A stretch of DNA of 64,000 nucleotides, taken from positions 186,001-250,000 of the forward strand of contig OZ244850.1 in the NCBI GenBank assembly GCA_965220895.1. Direction: 5' to 3'. Positions 26,118 through 35,474 of this stretch are shown piece by piece. The DNA comes from WTFY01 sp965220895 (GTDB lineage: Bacteria > Pseudomonadota > Gammaproteobacteria > UBA4575). The notes beneath the pieces were generated by a model. The model was not told where the DNA came from, made no database searches, and saw only the letters and a program-made list of their open reading frames with translations. The position numbers were made by a program, and so were the translations under genes. Numbering within the stretch: position 1 is the stretch's first letter; every line of letters begins with the position of its first letter.

Positions 26118-26876
26118 TCAGGAGCCCAGCTGTCCAGGACAGGCACTCAGCAACTGCCGAACAATGAGAATTTGCTGTTGCACGGTTTTCTGGATCTCCG
26201 CCATATCGATTTTTTCGCTGCTGTCTTCGCAACCTGCGGCCCAATTTACACAAAATGCACAGGTCGCATAACAAAGGCCCAGCTCGCGTGCCAGAGAGGC
26301 CTCGGGCATCGACGTCATCCCGACGATGTCGCAGCCATCGCCAGCCATGCGCCTGACTTCAGCGGCTGTTTCCAGCCGCGGGCCCTGCGTGACTCCATAG
26401 GTGGCGCCATCCAGTACCTCAAGACCGATTTTTTCAGAAGCCCGAAGCAGAATATTGCGAAGTTCGTGACAGAATGGCTCGGTGAAATCGATATGCGTCA
26501 CCTGCTCGAGATTCTGTTCGAAAAAAGTGTGTTTGCGGTCATAGGTGTAGTCCACGAGCTGGTCGGGGAGGATGATTTTTTCCGGGCAAGCCGCCTTGCT
26601 GATGCCGCCTACCGCAGCAACACCAATGATGTGCGTTGCACCCATCTCATGCAGTGCCCAGATATTGGCGCAATAATTTACCCGGTGCGGCGGGATCGTG
26701 TGCCGGGGGCCGTGGCGCAGCAATAGGGTCACCTCCGCACCGCCCAGCTCCACGGTTTTCAGCACGCTGCTGCATTTGCCAAAGGGAGTGTCCATCCGCT
26801 GTTCCCTGACCGTCTCCAGGTCACCGAATGAATCAAATCCCGTGCCCCCGATGATTGCAAGGTGCTTTACGGCCAT
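26118..26876 (-). CDS. S-methyl-5'-thioinosine/thioadenosine phosphorylase
   Basis: Purine-nucleoside phosphorylase family enzyme (252 residues) that cleaves methylthio-nucleosides with phosphate, salvaging the by-product of polyamine synthesis. Phosphate and ribose motifs are IIGGTGFDSF, LLRHGPRHTIPPHRVNY and TQGPRLETAAEV, followed by GMTSMPEASLARELGLCYA. At the base-recognition loop, adenosine-type enzymes keep aspartates, but this one reads VNWAAG. That favours 6-oxopurines, as in the thioinosine phosphorylase of Pseudomonas. The gene lies two genes from nagZ, a recurrent neighbourhood. Substrate should be treated as probable, not proven. Confidence 0.88.
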   Translation of the reverse strand: MAVKHLAIIGGTGFDSFGDLETVREQRMDTPFGKCSSVLKTVELGGAEVTLLLRHGPRHTIPPHRVNYCANIWALHEMGATHIIGVAAVGGISKAACPEKIILPDQLVDYTYDRKHTFFEQNLEQVTHIDFTEPFCHELRNILLRASEKIGLEVLDGATYGVTQGPRLETAAEVRRMAGDGCDIVGMTSMPEASLARELGLCYATCAFCVNWAAGCEDSSEKIDMAEIQKTVQQQILIVRQLLSACPGQLGS

Positions 26877-26942
26877 GGCACGCCTATGGTCTCGGGCATC
26901 GGGCGACGACCGGATGCTGGGGCAAACGCACGGGACAACCGG

Positions 26943-28055
26943 CTAGGGTCGAGGCGGCGGGGCTTCATCTTCGCTGGGATCGAGGTGCAGGACCTGGGTC
27001 GGATAGGCGATGCTCGCATGGTGCTTTTCGATGATCTCGGAAATCTTCAGCAAGACATCCTGCTTGACCTCGTGAAAGCGGATCCAGTTTGTGGTTTTCG
27101 TGAACGTATATACGAAGAAGTCCACCGATGAATCACTGAACTGGTTGAAGTTCACGATCATCGTCTGCTTTTGATCGATCTCCTCGTGCTGTTTCAGCAT
27201 GTCCTTGACTTCATGGACGATCGCGTCCATGGAGTGAATGTCATCGTAGCGGATCCCAATGGTCTCATAGATCCTTCGGTGCGACATGCGCGAGGGGTTT
27301 TCCACAATGATGCTCGCGAACACCGAGTTCGGGATATAGAGGGGTCTCTTGTCAAATGTCCGGATACGGGTCTGGCGCCAGCCAATTTCCTCGACCGTGC
27401 CCTCGATCTCCTTGTCCGGGGAACAGATCCAGTCACCCACCTTGAAGGGGCGGTCCAGGTAGATCATCAGACCGCCGAAGAAATTGGACAACAGGTCCTT
27501 GGCAGCGAAACCCACCGCGATCCCGCCGATGCCCCCAAAAGCGAGAATTCCGGAAATACTGAAACCCAGGGTTTGCAGCATCACCAGGGCGGCAGTGATG
27601 AAAACAGACGCATTCACCAGCTTGACCAGCGCATGGGTCGTGGTCACGTCGACACTGCTCCCCTGCTGGGAGCGCTTGCGGATGTAGGCCTTCTCGAACT
27701 CCCGGACAAAGCGGACCAAAAACCAAGTCAGTATCGCGACGACCAGAATATCACGTAGCGGATCGATCGCCTTGAAAATTTCCGCCTCGGTCCTGCTGGC
27801 GACGATATCGGCGGCAAACAGGATCCCGACCACCCAGATCAGCACCTGCAGGGGTTTGCGAACGGCATAGACGAATGCATCGTCCCAGGGATTTGCCGAG
27901 CGCTGGACATTTTTTTCCAGCCTCCGCAAGAACAGGCTTACGAACGAGTTGAACAGAAGGACGGCAAATACGACGACAAACACCTGGACCACCCAGGTGG
28001 GCGTGCCATGCGACCACAGGCCTGCAAAAATTTCAGAAAAGTACGCGCTGTCCAT
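26943..28055 (-). CDS. MscS-family mechanosensitive channel
   Basis: Small-conductance mechanosensitive channel family protein, 370 residues. Hydrophobic helices lie at about 20-42, 68-90, 95-112 and 140-160. The pore-lining helix and beta domain junction read GGIGGIAVGFAAKDLLSNFFGG; the cytoplasmic beta and alpha-beta domains follow and end in a short Pro-rich tail. Such channels release solutes on osmotic downshock. It lies between the phosphorylase gene and nagZ on one strand with short gaps, so cotranscription is likely. Confidence 0.92.
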   Translation of the reverse strand: MDSAYFSEIFAGLWSHGTPTWVVQVFVVVFAVLLFNSFVSLFLRRLEKNVQRSANPWDDAFVYAVRKPLQVLIWVVGILFAADIVASRTEAEIFKAIDPLRDILVVAILTWFLVRFVREFEKAYIRKRSQQGSSVDVTTTHALVKLVNASVFITAALVMLQTLGFSISGILAFGGIGGIAVGFAAKDLLSNFFGGLMIYLDRPFKVGDWICSPDKEIEGTVEEIGWRQTRIRTFDKRPLYIPNSVFASIIVENPSRMSHRRIYETIGIRYDDIHSMDAIVHEVKDMLKQHEEIDQKQTMIVNFNQFSDSSVDFFVYTFTKTTNWIRFHEVKQDVLLKISEIIEKHHASIAYPTQVLHLDPSEDEAPPPRP

Positions 28056-28085
28056 GCTGTTTTTTTTACCGTCGGATGTGTGCCA

Positions 28086-29135
28086 TTAGATCAGCAGGTC
28101 ACTGCTGGATGAATCCAGATAGGATTCTACTTGTAATACCGCAGATTGCCATGCCTTCCTGGCACGCAGACCCTTGTAGGGAATGGAGTGCTTCCCGCCA
28201 TGCATCCGGGCCAGACGGATCTGGGAAGCCGGATTGTCCTGATTCGTCAACTGCTCCGCAACCTGGACCGCCTGCTCGTTCTCATTGCAGATCAGCACCA
28301 TGTCGCAACCCGCTTGCAACGCTTGGTGGGTGCGCACGAGATACTCATCACTGCAGGCTGCGGCCTTCATGCTGAGATCATCGCTGAACACCGCACCCTT
28401 GAAATCCAGCTGCTCACGCAATACCGCGTGCAGCCACTTCCTTGAATAGGTGGCCACGGGCCTGTCTATCCTTTCGTAGACAACGTGTGCGCTCATGATC
28501 CCCGCGATGCCCTGGTTGATCAGGCGTTGAAACGGCAGAAGGTCCTGCATGAGGAGATCCTGGTAGCTGCGGGTATCCACCGGCATATCGATGTGCGAGT
28601 CTGCTGCAACACCGCCATGGCCCGGGAAGTGCTTGCCGACGGCCTGCATGCCTGCACTGCGCATCCCGCGGACATAGTGCATCGCCAGCTCCGCGACAAT
28701 GTCCGGATCCTTGTGGAAAGCGCGCTCGCCAATCACGCGACTGACCCCGAGGTTCAGGTCCAGGACCGGGGCAAAGCTGAAGTCGACCCCGACCGATCGG
28801 AGTTCTGTGGCCATCAGCCATCCGGTGACCTCCGCCAGTTCACAAGCCCTTCGCGGGTCCGTGTCATGGATTTTGCCCAGCTCCTGGATCGCGGGTAACT
28901 GGGTAAATCCCTCGCGAAACCGCTGCACCGGCCCTCCTTCCTGATCCACGGCAACCAGCAATCTTGGGTGGCGCAGGGCGTGAATTTCACTGACCAGGCT
29001 TGTCAGGCTGTCCACTGAGGTAAAATTCCGGCTGAACAGGATCACGCCTCCAACCTGGGGCGACAGTAACAGCCCTTTTTCTTGTACAGACAATGAATCT
29101 GTACGAAGATCGACCATAAGTGGACCTAGCGACAT
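28086..29135 (-). CDS. nagZ: beta-N-acetylhexosaminidase NagZ
   Basis: Cytosolic glycoside hydrolase family 3 enzyme that removes N-acetylglucosamine from anhydromuropeptides in cell-wall recycling. Motifs are LLVAVDQEGGPVQRF, the flexible catalytic loop KHFPGHGGVAADSHIDMP (His/Asp pair) and the nucleophile region AVFSDDLSMKA. The ATG at 29135 gives the usual N-terminus SLGPLMVDL and 349 residues; a TTG eight codons upstream would add an atypical leader. It is divergent from zapE across about 280 bases in which I see only a small hairpin (CAGGCA-GAT-TGCCTG). Confidence 0.93.
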   Translation of the reverse strand: MSLGPLMVDLRTDSLSVQEKGLLLSPQVGGVILFSRNFTSVDSLTSLVSEIHALRHPRLLVAVDQEGGPVQRFREGFTQLPAIQELGKIHDTDPRRACELAEVTGWLMATELRSVGVDFSFAPVLDLNLGVSRVIGERAFHKDPDIVAELAMHYVRGMRSAGMQAVGKHFPGHGGVAADSHIDMPVDTRSYQDLLMQDLLPFQRLINQGIAGIMSAHVVYERIDRPVATYSRKWLHAVLREQLDFKGAVFSDDLSMKAAACSDEYLVRTHQALQAGCDMVLICNENEQAVQVAEQLTNQDNPASQIRLARMHGGKHSIPYKGLRARKAWQSAVLQVESYLDSSSSDLLI

Positions 29136-29413
29136 GGCAGGAATGATTCGCCGGCCCAACCGGGACTTGAAGGCCTGAATCCTGCAAAGGATGCGCTCTC
29201 ACCCTTTGTGACCTGTATCCGGGAAGACATCATCATTTCACTATCCATCCCATGCATCATCCAAAAAACCGAACCGCTGCGGGTCCGAGCAGAACATTCT
29301 CGCCGGGGCGCTGCATGGCCAGGCAGATTGCCTGCGGTATATAGTATGCACCCTGAAAAGCAATACCTGCCAGATTTGTACAAGCGGGTTTTGAGTCCCC
29401 GACACCAGCCAGA

Positions 29414-30514
29414 ATGATTGAATCAGCTTACCAGGAACTGCTGGAAACCCAGCAGATCGTACAGGATTCGGATCAGAAGAAAACCGTCCTGGCGCTGCAG
29501 GCCCTGCATCACAGGCTTGATCATCATAATTCAAAACCGGGACTGCTTGACCGCATTACAGGCCTTCTGCCCGGCAGGCCGGGCCCTGCAGATAGCCGGG
29601 GGCTGTACATATGGGGAGGAATCGGACGCGGCAAGACGTTTCTGATGGATCTGTTTTTCTCCAATTTGCACATCCAGCAAAAATTGCGCCTGCACTACCA
29701 CCAGTTCATGGACGAGGCCCATGGCCTGCTGAAACACTGCCGGGATGAGGCCGACCCGCTCAAACGGGTCGCCCGTCAATTTGCCGACAAGGCCAAAGTG
29801 CTGTGCCTCGATGAATTTCTTGTGAATGACATCGGAGACGCCATGATCATCTCCGGATTACTGCAGGGTCTCTTTGATCACAAGACCATCCTGGTCGCAA
29901 CCTCGAACACGAGACCGGATCAACTGTATGCGAACGGGCTGCAGCGTGAACGCTTCTTGCCCGCGATCGAATTGCTGCAGACACATACCAAGGTGGTACA
30001 GCTCGACGGCGAGACGGACTACCGCTTCGAACTGATGCAGACCGAAGGAATCTACAACACCCCCATCAACGACGCCTCGCAAGACTGGCTTGAACACCAC
30101 TTCCTGGACCTGTGTGCCGAGAAAAATGACGGCTCCTGGGGGAAAATCCAGGTCAGGAGCCGAAGCCTGCAGAGCATCCGCCACTCTGAAAGCATTGCCT
30201 GGTTCGATTTTCGGGAACTGTGTGCCGAGCCGCGCAGCACCTCGGACTACATCGAGCTGTCCAGGCGCTTCAACACCATCCTGATTTCGCACGTGCCCGT
30301 CTTCAGGAACAGCGATGACCAGGCCCGGCGATTCATCAACCTTGTGGACGAGTTTTATGATCGTAATGTAAAGTTGATCCTCTCTGCCGAGGCCTGGCCG
30401 GATTCGCTGTATCAAGGCTCACGGCTCAGCGAGGAGTTCAGACGCACGGTCAGCCGGCTGAACGAAATGCAGTCGCTTGAATATTTGGAAAGACAACATC
30501 ACCCGGAACGATAA
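29414..30514 (+). CDS. zapE: cell division protein ZapE (AFG1-like ATPase)
   Basis: AAA-type ATPase of the AFG1/ZapE family, 366 residues. In E. coli ZapE associates with the Z-ring; mitochondrial relatives handle misassembled respiratory subunits. Walker A is WGGIGRGKTFLMDLFF near residue 75, Walker B VLCLDEFLVNDIGDAM, and sensor sequences VATSNTRPDQLY follow. mdh follows 18 bases downstream on the same strand and the sdh genes are close by, so expression may track respiratory metabolism. Confidence 0.93.
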   Translation: MIESAYQELLETQQIVQDSDQKKTVLALQALHHRLDHHNSKPGLLDRITGLLPGRPGPADSRGLYIWGGIGRGKTFLMDLFFSNLHIQQKLRLHYHQFMDEAHGLLKHCRDEADPLKRVARQFADKAKVLCLDEFLVNDIGDAMIISGLLQGLFDHKTILVATSNTRPDQLYANGLQRERFLPAIELLQTHTKVVQLDGETDYRFELMQTEGIYNTPINDASQDWLEHHFLDLCAEKNDGSWGKIQVRSRSLQSIRHSESIAWFDFRELCAEPRSTSDYIELSRRFNTILISHVPVFRNSDDQARRFINLVDEFYDRNVKLILSAEAWPDSLYQGSRLSEEFRRTVSRLNEMQSLEYLERQHHPER

Positions 30515-30532
30515 TTCTACAAGGAACACTAC

Positions 30533-31510
30533 ATGAAACCCGCAGTACGAATCGCTATCACAGGGGCCGCAGGAAACATCGGATATGCCGCCGCATTCCG
30601 GATTGCCGCCGGAGACATGCTGGGCGCGGACCAGCCGGTCATTCTGCAACTGATCGAAATCGAACCGGCCTTGCAGGCCTTGCAAGGGGTCGAGATGGAA
30701 TTGCTGGATTGTGCCTTTCCGCTGCTTGAAAAAGTGATCGTTACCACGGATATCGATGTCGGCTTCAGGGATGCGGACTATGCCCTGCTGATCGGCTCGA
30801 AACCGCGCACCAAGGGCATGGAGCGCAGTGACCTGTTAGGGGACAACGGGAAGATATTCGCACCGCAGGGCCGCGCCATCAACGACCATGCCTCCCGTGA
30901 TGTGAAAGTCCTCATCGTCGGAAACCCGGCAAACACCAATGCCCTGATTGCCGTGAACAATGCACCAGACCTGTCGCCTACGCAGTTCACTTCCATGATG
31001 AGGCTGGACCATAATCGTGCACTCAACCAGCTCTCGCTCAAAACACAAACGCCGGTCGCCGCAATCAACTGCCTGACCGTGTGGGGCAATCACTCACTGA
31101 CGCAGTATCCTGACATCACCCACTGCAGCATCGGCGGTCAGCAGGCCAGCTCGTTAATTGACCTGTCCTGGTACAAGGAAACCTTTCTCCCCAAGGTGCA
31201 AAAACGTGGCGCAGAAATCATCAATGCTCGCGGAGCTTCTTCTGCGGCCTCGGCCGCTTCGGCAGCGATCGACCACATGCGAGACTGGGTTTTCGGAACC
31301 TCCGATGACAATTGGGCGAGCATGAGCATCGTATCCAATGGAGAGTACGGCATTACGGAAGGACTCATGTATTCATTCCCTGTACGCTGCAAAGATGGCA
31401 GTTACGAGCTGGTGCAGGGCCTTGAAATTGACGATTTCAGCCAGGAGATGATGCGGGCCACGGAAAATGAGTTGCTGGAAGAACGCGACGCGGTAAAAGA
31501 CCTGCTTTGA
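30533..31510 (+). CDS. mdh: malate dehydrogenase
   Basis: NAD-dependent malate dehydrogenase of the cytosolic/long type (325 residues), interconverting malate and oxaloacetate in the TCA cycle. NAD-binding GAAGNIGYA is at the N-terminus. Substrate arginine segments lie in SKPRTKGMERSDLL and MMRLDHNRAL, and the catalytic histidine in VWGNHSLTQYPD. An AAGGAA ribosome-binding site precedes the ATG. It forms a pair with zapE; an AT-rich 145-base gap follows, with an imperfect TTAAGC/GCTTAA hairpin, before the convergent DUF1249 gene. Confidence 0.96.
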   Translation: MKPAVRIAITGAAGNIGYAAAFRIAAGDMLGADQPVILQLIEIEPALQALQGVEMELLDCAFPLLEKVIVTTDIDVGFRDADYALLIGSKPRTKGMERSDLLGDNGKIFAPQGRAINDHASRDVKVLIVGNPANTNALIAVNNAPDLSPTQFTSMMRLDHNRALNQLSLKTQTPVAAINCLTVWGNHSLTQYPDITHCSIGGQQASSLIDLSWYKETFLPKVQKRGAEIINARGASSAASAASAAIDHMRDWVFGTSDDNWASMSIVSNGEYGITEGLMYSFPVRCKDGSYELVQGLEIDDFSQEMMRATENELLEERDAVKDLL

Positions 31511-31655
31511 CCGCCTGCCCTAGCCTTTGGGCGCGCAACCGGCCCGTGGCATTGGCATCATTCTTTTCGAGAGATTAAGCCTTTTTATTCAGTAGCTTAA
31601 AGAATAGAAATAATTAGATTTATCAGAAATTTTTCCAGACAGATGGAAGGCTCGG

Positions 31656-32168
31656 TCAGGGAGTCAGCATATCTTCGGTGATCAATCGGTTTTGCCACAA
31701 CGGATGGCTGTTGACGAAGGAATGTCCCTGCCTGTCGCAATACGATAGCCACTTGAACAGGAAACGGTTCAGGCGCCACCTACTTGGCAAGGAAGGGCTG
31801 CCTGCCCGGTGCCTGCCAATGCGATTGCCTGTGCCCTTATTGCGAAAGGACTGGCTGAGTACTTCGGCCTGACGTGCATCGTAGTACATTCTCAGCTTGA
31901 GATTCGGGTAGGCCTGAACGCCACTCTTCGCATCCGTGAAGTAGTAGGTCAGCGCAATGGTTGATGTATACCGGGTCTGTTCCAGAACCTGAAGATACAA
32001 ATCCATGCCCGAGGGAATCCGAGAGACCGCAATAGCGGGCATGGTGTCCTTGTTTCCGCACAGTTTGCGCAGACGAATGTAATTTGCCTCGTACATCTCC
32101 ATCAGCCCGGCAAACGTATTGGGTGACGGATCCGCCAAAAGCCGTTTTTGTAGGGATGGATCTCTCAT
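31656..32168 (-). CDS. DUF1249 protein (YqiB-like)
   Basis: A 170-residue protein of the DUF1249/YqiB family, of unknown function. The conserved core LMEMYEANYIRLRKLCG, then YTSTIALTYYF and MRMYYDARQAEVLS-type segments are visible, ending in a basic FLFKWLSYCDRQGHSF tail. The ATG at 32168 fits the family start; one at 32210 adds 14 unlikely residues. A perfect TATAAT lies about 25 bases before this ATG, so the transcript may have a very short leader. In E. coli the gene sits near tolC; here it is isolated between mdh and sdhE. Confidence 0.82.
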   Translation of the reverse strand: MRDPSLQKRLLADPSPNTFAGLMEMYEANYIRLRKLCGNKDTMPAIAVSRIPSGMDLYLQVLEQTRYTSTIALTYYFTDAKSGVQAYPNLKLRMYYDARQAEVLSQSFRNKGTGNRIGRHRAGSPSLPSRWRLNRFLFKWLSYCDRQGHSFVNSHPLWQNRLITEDMLTP

Positions 32169-32270
32169 CGTCAAACATGCATCGCGACGCCAGATTATAC
32201 TGGCATACAACCCGAAAACGCTGCAACCATCTCAATAAGTGCGGACTGGGCGAACCCGCCCGAAACGATT

Positions 32271-32504
32271 TCAGGCATGAATGAACTCGATCACCTTGTT
32301 GATGTGGCGATCCTGCGATTTCCTGTTTCCGGTCACCAGGGCATACAACTCGGGATCCTGCATATCCAGCATGGCTTCAAACGCATGCTTCAATTCAGGT
32401 TCAACATTCCGGTAATGGTTTTCCAGAAAGGCCATCATCAGGATATCCAGCTCCTTGGTACCCCTGCGGCAGCGCCATAGCAGTTTTTGCACCTTCTCTT
32501 CCAC
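32271..32504 (-). CDS. sdhE: succinate dehydrogenase flavinylation factor SdhE
   Basis: Small assembly factor that promotes covalent FAD attachment to SdhA. The family signature RRGTKELDILM lies near residue 13-23, followed by the acidic HYRNVEPELKHAFEAML helix. No ATG exists at the right place: a GTG at 32504 gives 77 residues, and a TTG at 32513 overlapping the sdhB stop (TTGA) gives 80. It is the last gene of the sdhCDABE operon and overlaps sdhB, so its translation is probably coupled to SdhB. Confidence 0.9.
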   Translation of the reverse strand: MEEKVQKLLWRCRRGTKELDILMMAFLENHYRNVEPELKHAFEAMLDMQDPELYALVTGNRKSQDRHINKVIEFIHA

Positions 32505-32509
32505 CGGCT

Positions 32510-33292
32510 TCAACTCTCGGCCACCGCGGTAAGTTTCTTGATTTCCGCAATGGCCTTTGCAGGATTCAGGCCCTTGGGACAGGTATTCGTACAATTCATG
32601 ATGGTATGGCAGCGATAGAGCTTGAAGGCATCCTTTAACTCCTCCAGGCGCTCGACCGTGGCTTCATCCCGGCTGTCGGCGATCCACCGGTACGCTTGCA
32701 GCAACACGGCAGGACCGAGATACCGGTCGCTGTTCCACCAGTAACTGGGACAACTGGTCGAGCAACAGGCGCACAGGATACATTCCTCCAAGCCTTCCAG
32801 GCGTTCGCGGTCATCTTTGGACTGGAGCCGTTCGCGCCCCGACGGCGCTGGCGCCTGGGTCTTGATCCATGGCTTGACGGATGCGTACTGCTCATAGAAC
32901 CGGCTCAGGTCCACGACCAAATCCTTGACGACTGGCATGTGAGGCAAGGGATAAACCTTGAGGTCACCCCGGATCTCCTCAATGGCCTTGATGCATGCCA
33001 GTGTGTTCGAACCGTTGATATTCATGGAGCACGAACCACAGATGCCTTCCCGGCACGAACGGCGAAACGTCAGGGTGGAGTCGATTTCATTCTTGATCTT
33101 GATCAGTGCATCCAGCACCATCGGACCGCAGGTGTCCAGGTCGATTTCGTAGGTATCCGTGCGCGGGTTTTCCGGGCGGTCCGGATCATAGCGATAGACC
33201 ACCACTTTTTTTGCCCTGCCACTGCCCGCTGCGGCAGGATACGTCTTTCCTGGCTTGACTACAGAATTGGCAGGAAGATTGAATTGCGCCAT
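32510..33292 (-). CDS. sdhB: succinate dehydrogenase iron-sulfur subunit
   Basis: Iron-sulfur subunit of respiratory complex II, carrying electrons from SdhA FAD to quinone. All three clusters are readable: 2Fe-2S in CREGICGSCSMNI plus a later TLAC, 4Fe-4S in CILCACCSTSCP, and 3Fe-4S in CHTIMNCTNTCPKGLNP. The 260 residues have an N-terminal extension of about 25 residues ahead of the ferredoxin domain. AAGGA precedes the ATG; sdhA ends 13 bases upstream. Confidence 0.97.
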   Translation of the reverse strand: MAQFNLPANSVVKPGKTYPAAAGSGRAKKVVVYRYDPDRPENPRTDTYEIDLDTCGPMVLDALIKIKNEIDSTLTFRRSCREGICGSCSMNINGSNTLACIKAIEEIRGDLKVYPLPHMPVVKDLVVDLSRFYEQYASVKPWIKTQAPAPSGRERLQSKDDRERLEGLEECILCACCSTSCPSYWWNSDRYLGPAVLLQAYRWIADSRDEATVERLEELKDAFKLYRCHTIMNCTNTCPKGLNPAKAIAEIKKLTAVAES

Positions 33293-33305
33293 CCGTCAAT
33301 CCTTC

Positions 33306-35096
33306 TCAATAAACCCGCGCCTTGGGGGGGATAACCTCCACCTGGTCGGTCTGGGTATACATGTGCACCGGCCGGTAGTCGATCTGCACGTCTCCATGTT
33401 CACTAATCGTTGCCAGGGTGTGTTTCATCCAGTTCTCGTCATCGCGTTCCGGATAGTCATCACGTGCCTGTGCGCCACGGCTTTCCGTGCGGTTCAGCGC
33501 AGACTGTGCGGTAACAATGGCCTGGGGCATCAGATTGATCAGCTCAATGGCCTCGACCAGGTCTGTGTTCCAGACCATGGAACGATCGCTGAGCCTCAAG
33601 TTGTCCATCTGGGAAAACAGCTCCCGGAGCCGGGTCAACCCTTGCTCGATCAACTCACCGGTTCTGAAAACGGCGGCATGGCTTTGCATCGTCTTTTGCA
33701 TCTCGATACGCAGCTCGGCCACAGGAATGTCGCCATCGGCATGTCTCAGTCTATCAAAACGATCAAGCACGGACTCCACTGCGCCTGCATGCAGTTTTTC
33801 GTGCGCCTGGCCCGGCCTGACCAGTTCCACGGCACGAAGTGCGGCCGCCCTGCCGAATACGATCAGGTCCAGCAGGGAATTGGACCCCAGGCGGTTGGCG
33901 CCGTGCACCGACACGCATGCGGCCTCGCCGATGGCCATCAGCCCGGGAATCACGTGATCCGGATCACCGTCTTTCAGGGTCACGACCTCTCCCTGGTAGT
34001 TCGTAGGGATGCCGCCCATGTTGTAGTGCACGGTCGGCAAGACGGGGATGGGCTCGCGGGTGACATCGATGCCCGCAAAGATTCTGGCGGACTCGGCAAT
34101 GCCCGGAAGCTTGGAGTTGATCAGGTCAGCACCCAGGTGTTCCAGGTGCAACTGTATGTGGTCCTTTTCTTCCCCCACACCGCGTCCTTCATTGATTTCA
34201 ATGGTCATGGAACGGCTGACGACATCGCGGGATGCCAGATCCTTTGCATTCGGGGCATAACGCTCCATGAAACGCTCCCCCTCGGCATTGGTCAGGTAGC
34301 CGCCTTCACCGCGCACGCCTTCGGTGATCAGGCAGCCGGAGCCGTAGATTCCTGTGGGATGAAACTGTACGAATTCCATGTCCTGCAATGGCAGGCCCGC
34401 GCGCAGTACCATCGCATTGCCGTCGCCCGTACAGGTATGCGCCGAAGTGCAGGAGAAATAGGTGCGTCCGTAGCCGCCGGTGGCCAGCAGCACCATGTGT
34501 GCCCGGAAAACATGCAGTTCACCCGTGGCCAGGTCCCAAGCCAGCACGCCCTGGCATCTCCCCTCCTCGTTCATCAGTAAATCGACGGCAAAGTATTCGA
34601 TGAAAAACTCCGCGTTGTGCTTCAGGGACTGCTGGTAAAGGGTGTGCAGGATGGCATGGCCGGTCCGGTCGGCCGCGGCACAGGTCCGTTGTGCAATTCC
34701 CTCGCCATAGCGGGTGGTCATGCCACCGAAGGGTCTCTGGTAGATACGCCCGTCATCCGTGCGCGAGAAAGGAACTCCGTAATGCTCAAGCTCCACGACC
34801 GCCGGGATCGCCTCACGACACATGTACTCGATCGCATCCTGGTCGCCCAGCCAGTCCGAGCCCTTGACCGTGTCATACATGTGCCAGCGCCAGTCATCCT
34901 CGCCCATGTTCGCGAGTGCCGCGCTCATGCCACCCTGGGCAGCAACGGTATGGCTTCGGGTCGGAAATACCTTGGTGATGCATGCCGTGGACAGCCCGCT
35001 GGCCGTCATGCCCAGCGTGGCGCGCAGTCCAGCACCCCCTGCACCCACCACTACCACATCATAGGCATGCTCAGTCAGTTGGTACGCCTTGCCCAT
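33306..35096 (-). CDS. sdhA: succinate dehydrogenase flavoprotein subunit
   Basis: Catalytic subunit of complex II, oxidising succinate to fumarate. The Rossmann motif VVVGAGGAGLRATLG is near the N-terminus. The FAD-linked histidine is in FPTRSHTVAAQGGMSAAL, substrate residues in GGMTTRYGEGI and HGANRLGSNSLLDLIVFG, and the C-terminal domain ends normally. At 596 residues it is full length. The neighbours sdhD (upstream) and sdhB (downstream) are in normal order. Confidence 0.97.
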   Translation of the reverse strand: MGKAYQLTEHAYDVVVVGAGGAGLRATLGMTASGLSTACITKVFPTRSHTVAAQGGMSAALANMGEDDWRWHMYDTVKGSDWLGDQDAIEYMCREAIPAVVELEHYGVPFSRTDDGRIYQRPFGGMTTRYGEGIAQRTCAAADRTGHAILHTLYQQSLKHNAEFFIEYFAVDLLMNEEGRCQGVLAWDLATGELHVFRAHMVLLATGGYGRTYFSCTSAHTCTGDGNAMVLRAGLPLQDMEFVQFHPTGIYGSGCLITEGVRGEGGYLTNAEGERFMERYAPNAKDLASRDVVSRSMTIEINEGRGVGEEKDHIQLHLEHLGADLINSKLPGIAESARIFAGIDVTREPIPVLPTVHYNMGGIPTNYQGEVVTLKDGDPDHVIPGLMAIGEAACVSVHGANRLGSNSLLDLIVFGRAAALRAVELVRPGQAHEKLHAGAVESVLDRFDRLRHADGDIPVAELRIEMQKTMQSHAAVFRTGELIEQGLTRLRELFSQMDNLRLSDRSMVWNTDLVEAIELINLMPQAIVTAQSALNRTESRGAQARDDYPERDDENWMKHTLATISEHGDVQIDYRPVHMYTQTDQVEVIPPKARVY

Positions 35097-35105
35097 TTCG
35101 ATCTT

Positions 35106-35474
35106 CTACAAGGTGATTTTCAGAAGCGCGACAATCCCGGCGACTGCCGACACGATACATGTCACATTTAACAGGATTAACGAGGCCGTTTTCAGCCATC
35201 CGCCTACGTAGTCTTCGATGATGACCTGCACCCCCAGCTTCGTATGATAGAAGGTCACGGCGATAAAGATCGCCAGAAAACCCGTAACGGCAGGGGTCTT
35301 CAACCAGCTGACCACCGCCTCATGACTTGTATTCCCCAGCATGGCCAGGGAAAAGGTAAGCCAGACTACCAAGGGGACCAATACGGCGGCAGTCAGGCGC
35401 TGCATCCACCAGTGCACCACAGCCTCCCGGCCCACGCCCGGTAGCACCGAAAGCCATGTGCGCAACGCCATCAC
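35106..35474 (-). CDS. sdhD: succinate dehydrogenase membrane anchor SdhD
   Basis: Membrane anchor of complex II, 122 residues with three hydrophobic helices. The heme b ligand is the histidine in FYHTKLGVQVIIEDYV, the same pattern as E. coli SdhD. The ATG directly follows the sdhC stop codon and sdhA starts nine bases after the sdhD stop. Confidence 0.92.
   Translation of the reverse strand: MMALRTWLSVLPGVGREAVVHWWMQRLTAAVLVPLVVWLTFSLAMLGNTSHEAVVSWLKTPAVTGFLAIFIAVTFYHTKLGVQVIIEDYVGGWLKTASLILLNVTCIVSAVAGIVALLKITL

Noticed and set aside
29208..29417. A 69-codon plus-strand frame between nagZ and zapE
   Set aside because: No ribosome-binding site, no family features, and its composition is unlike neighbouring genes; it runs into the zapE start.
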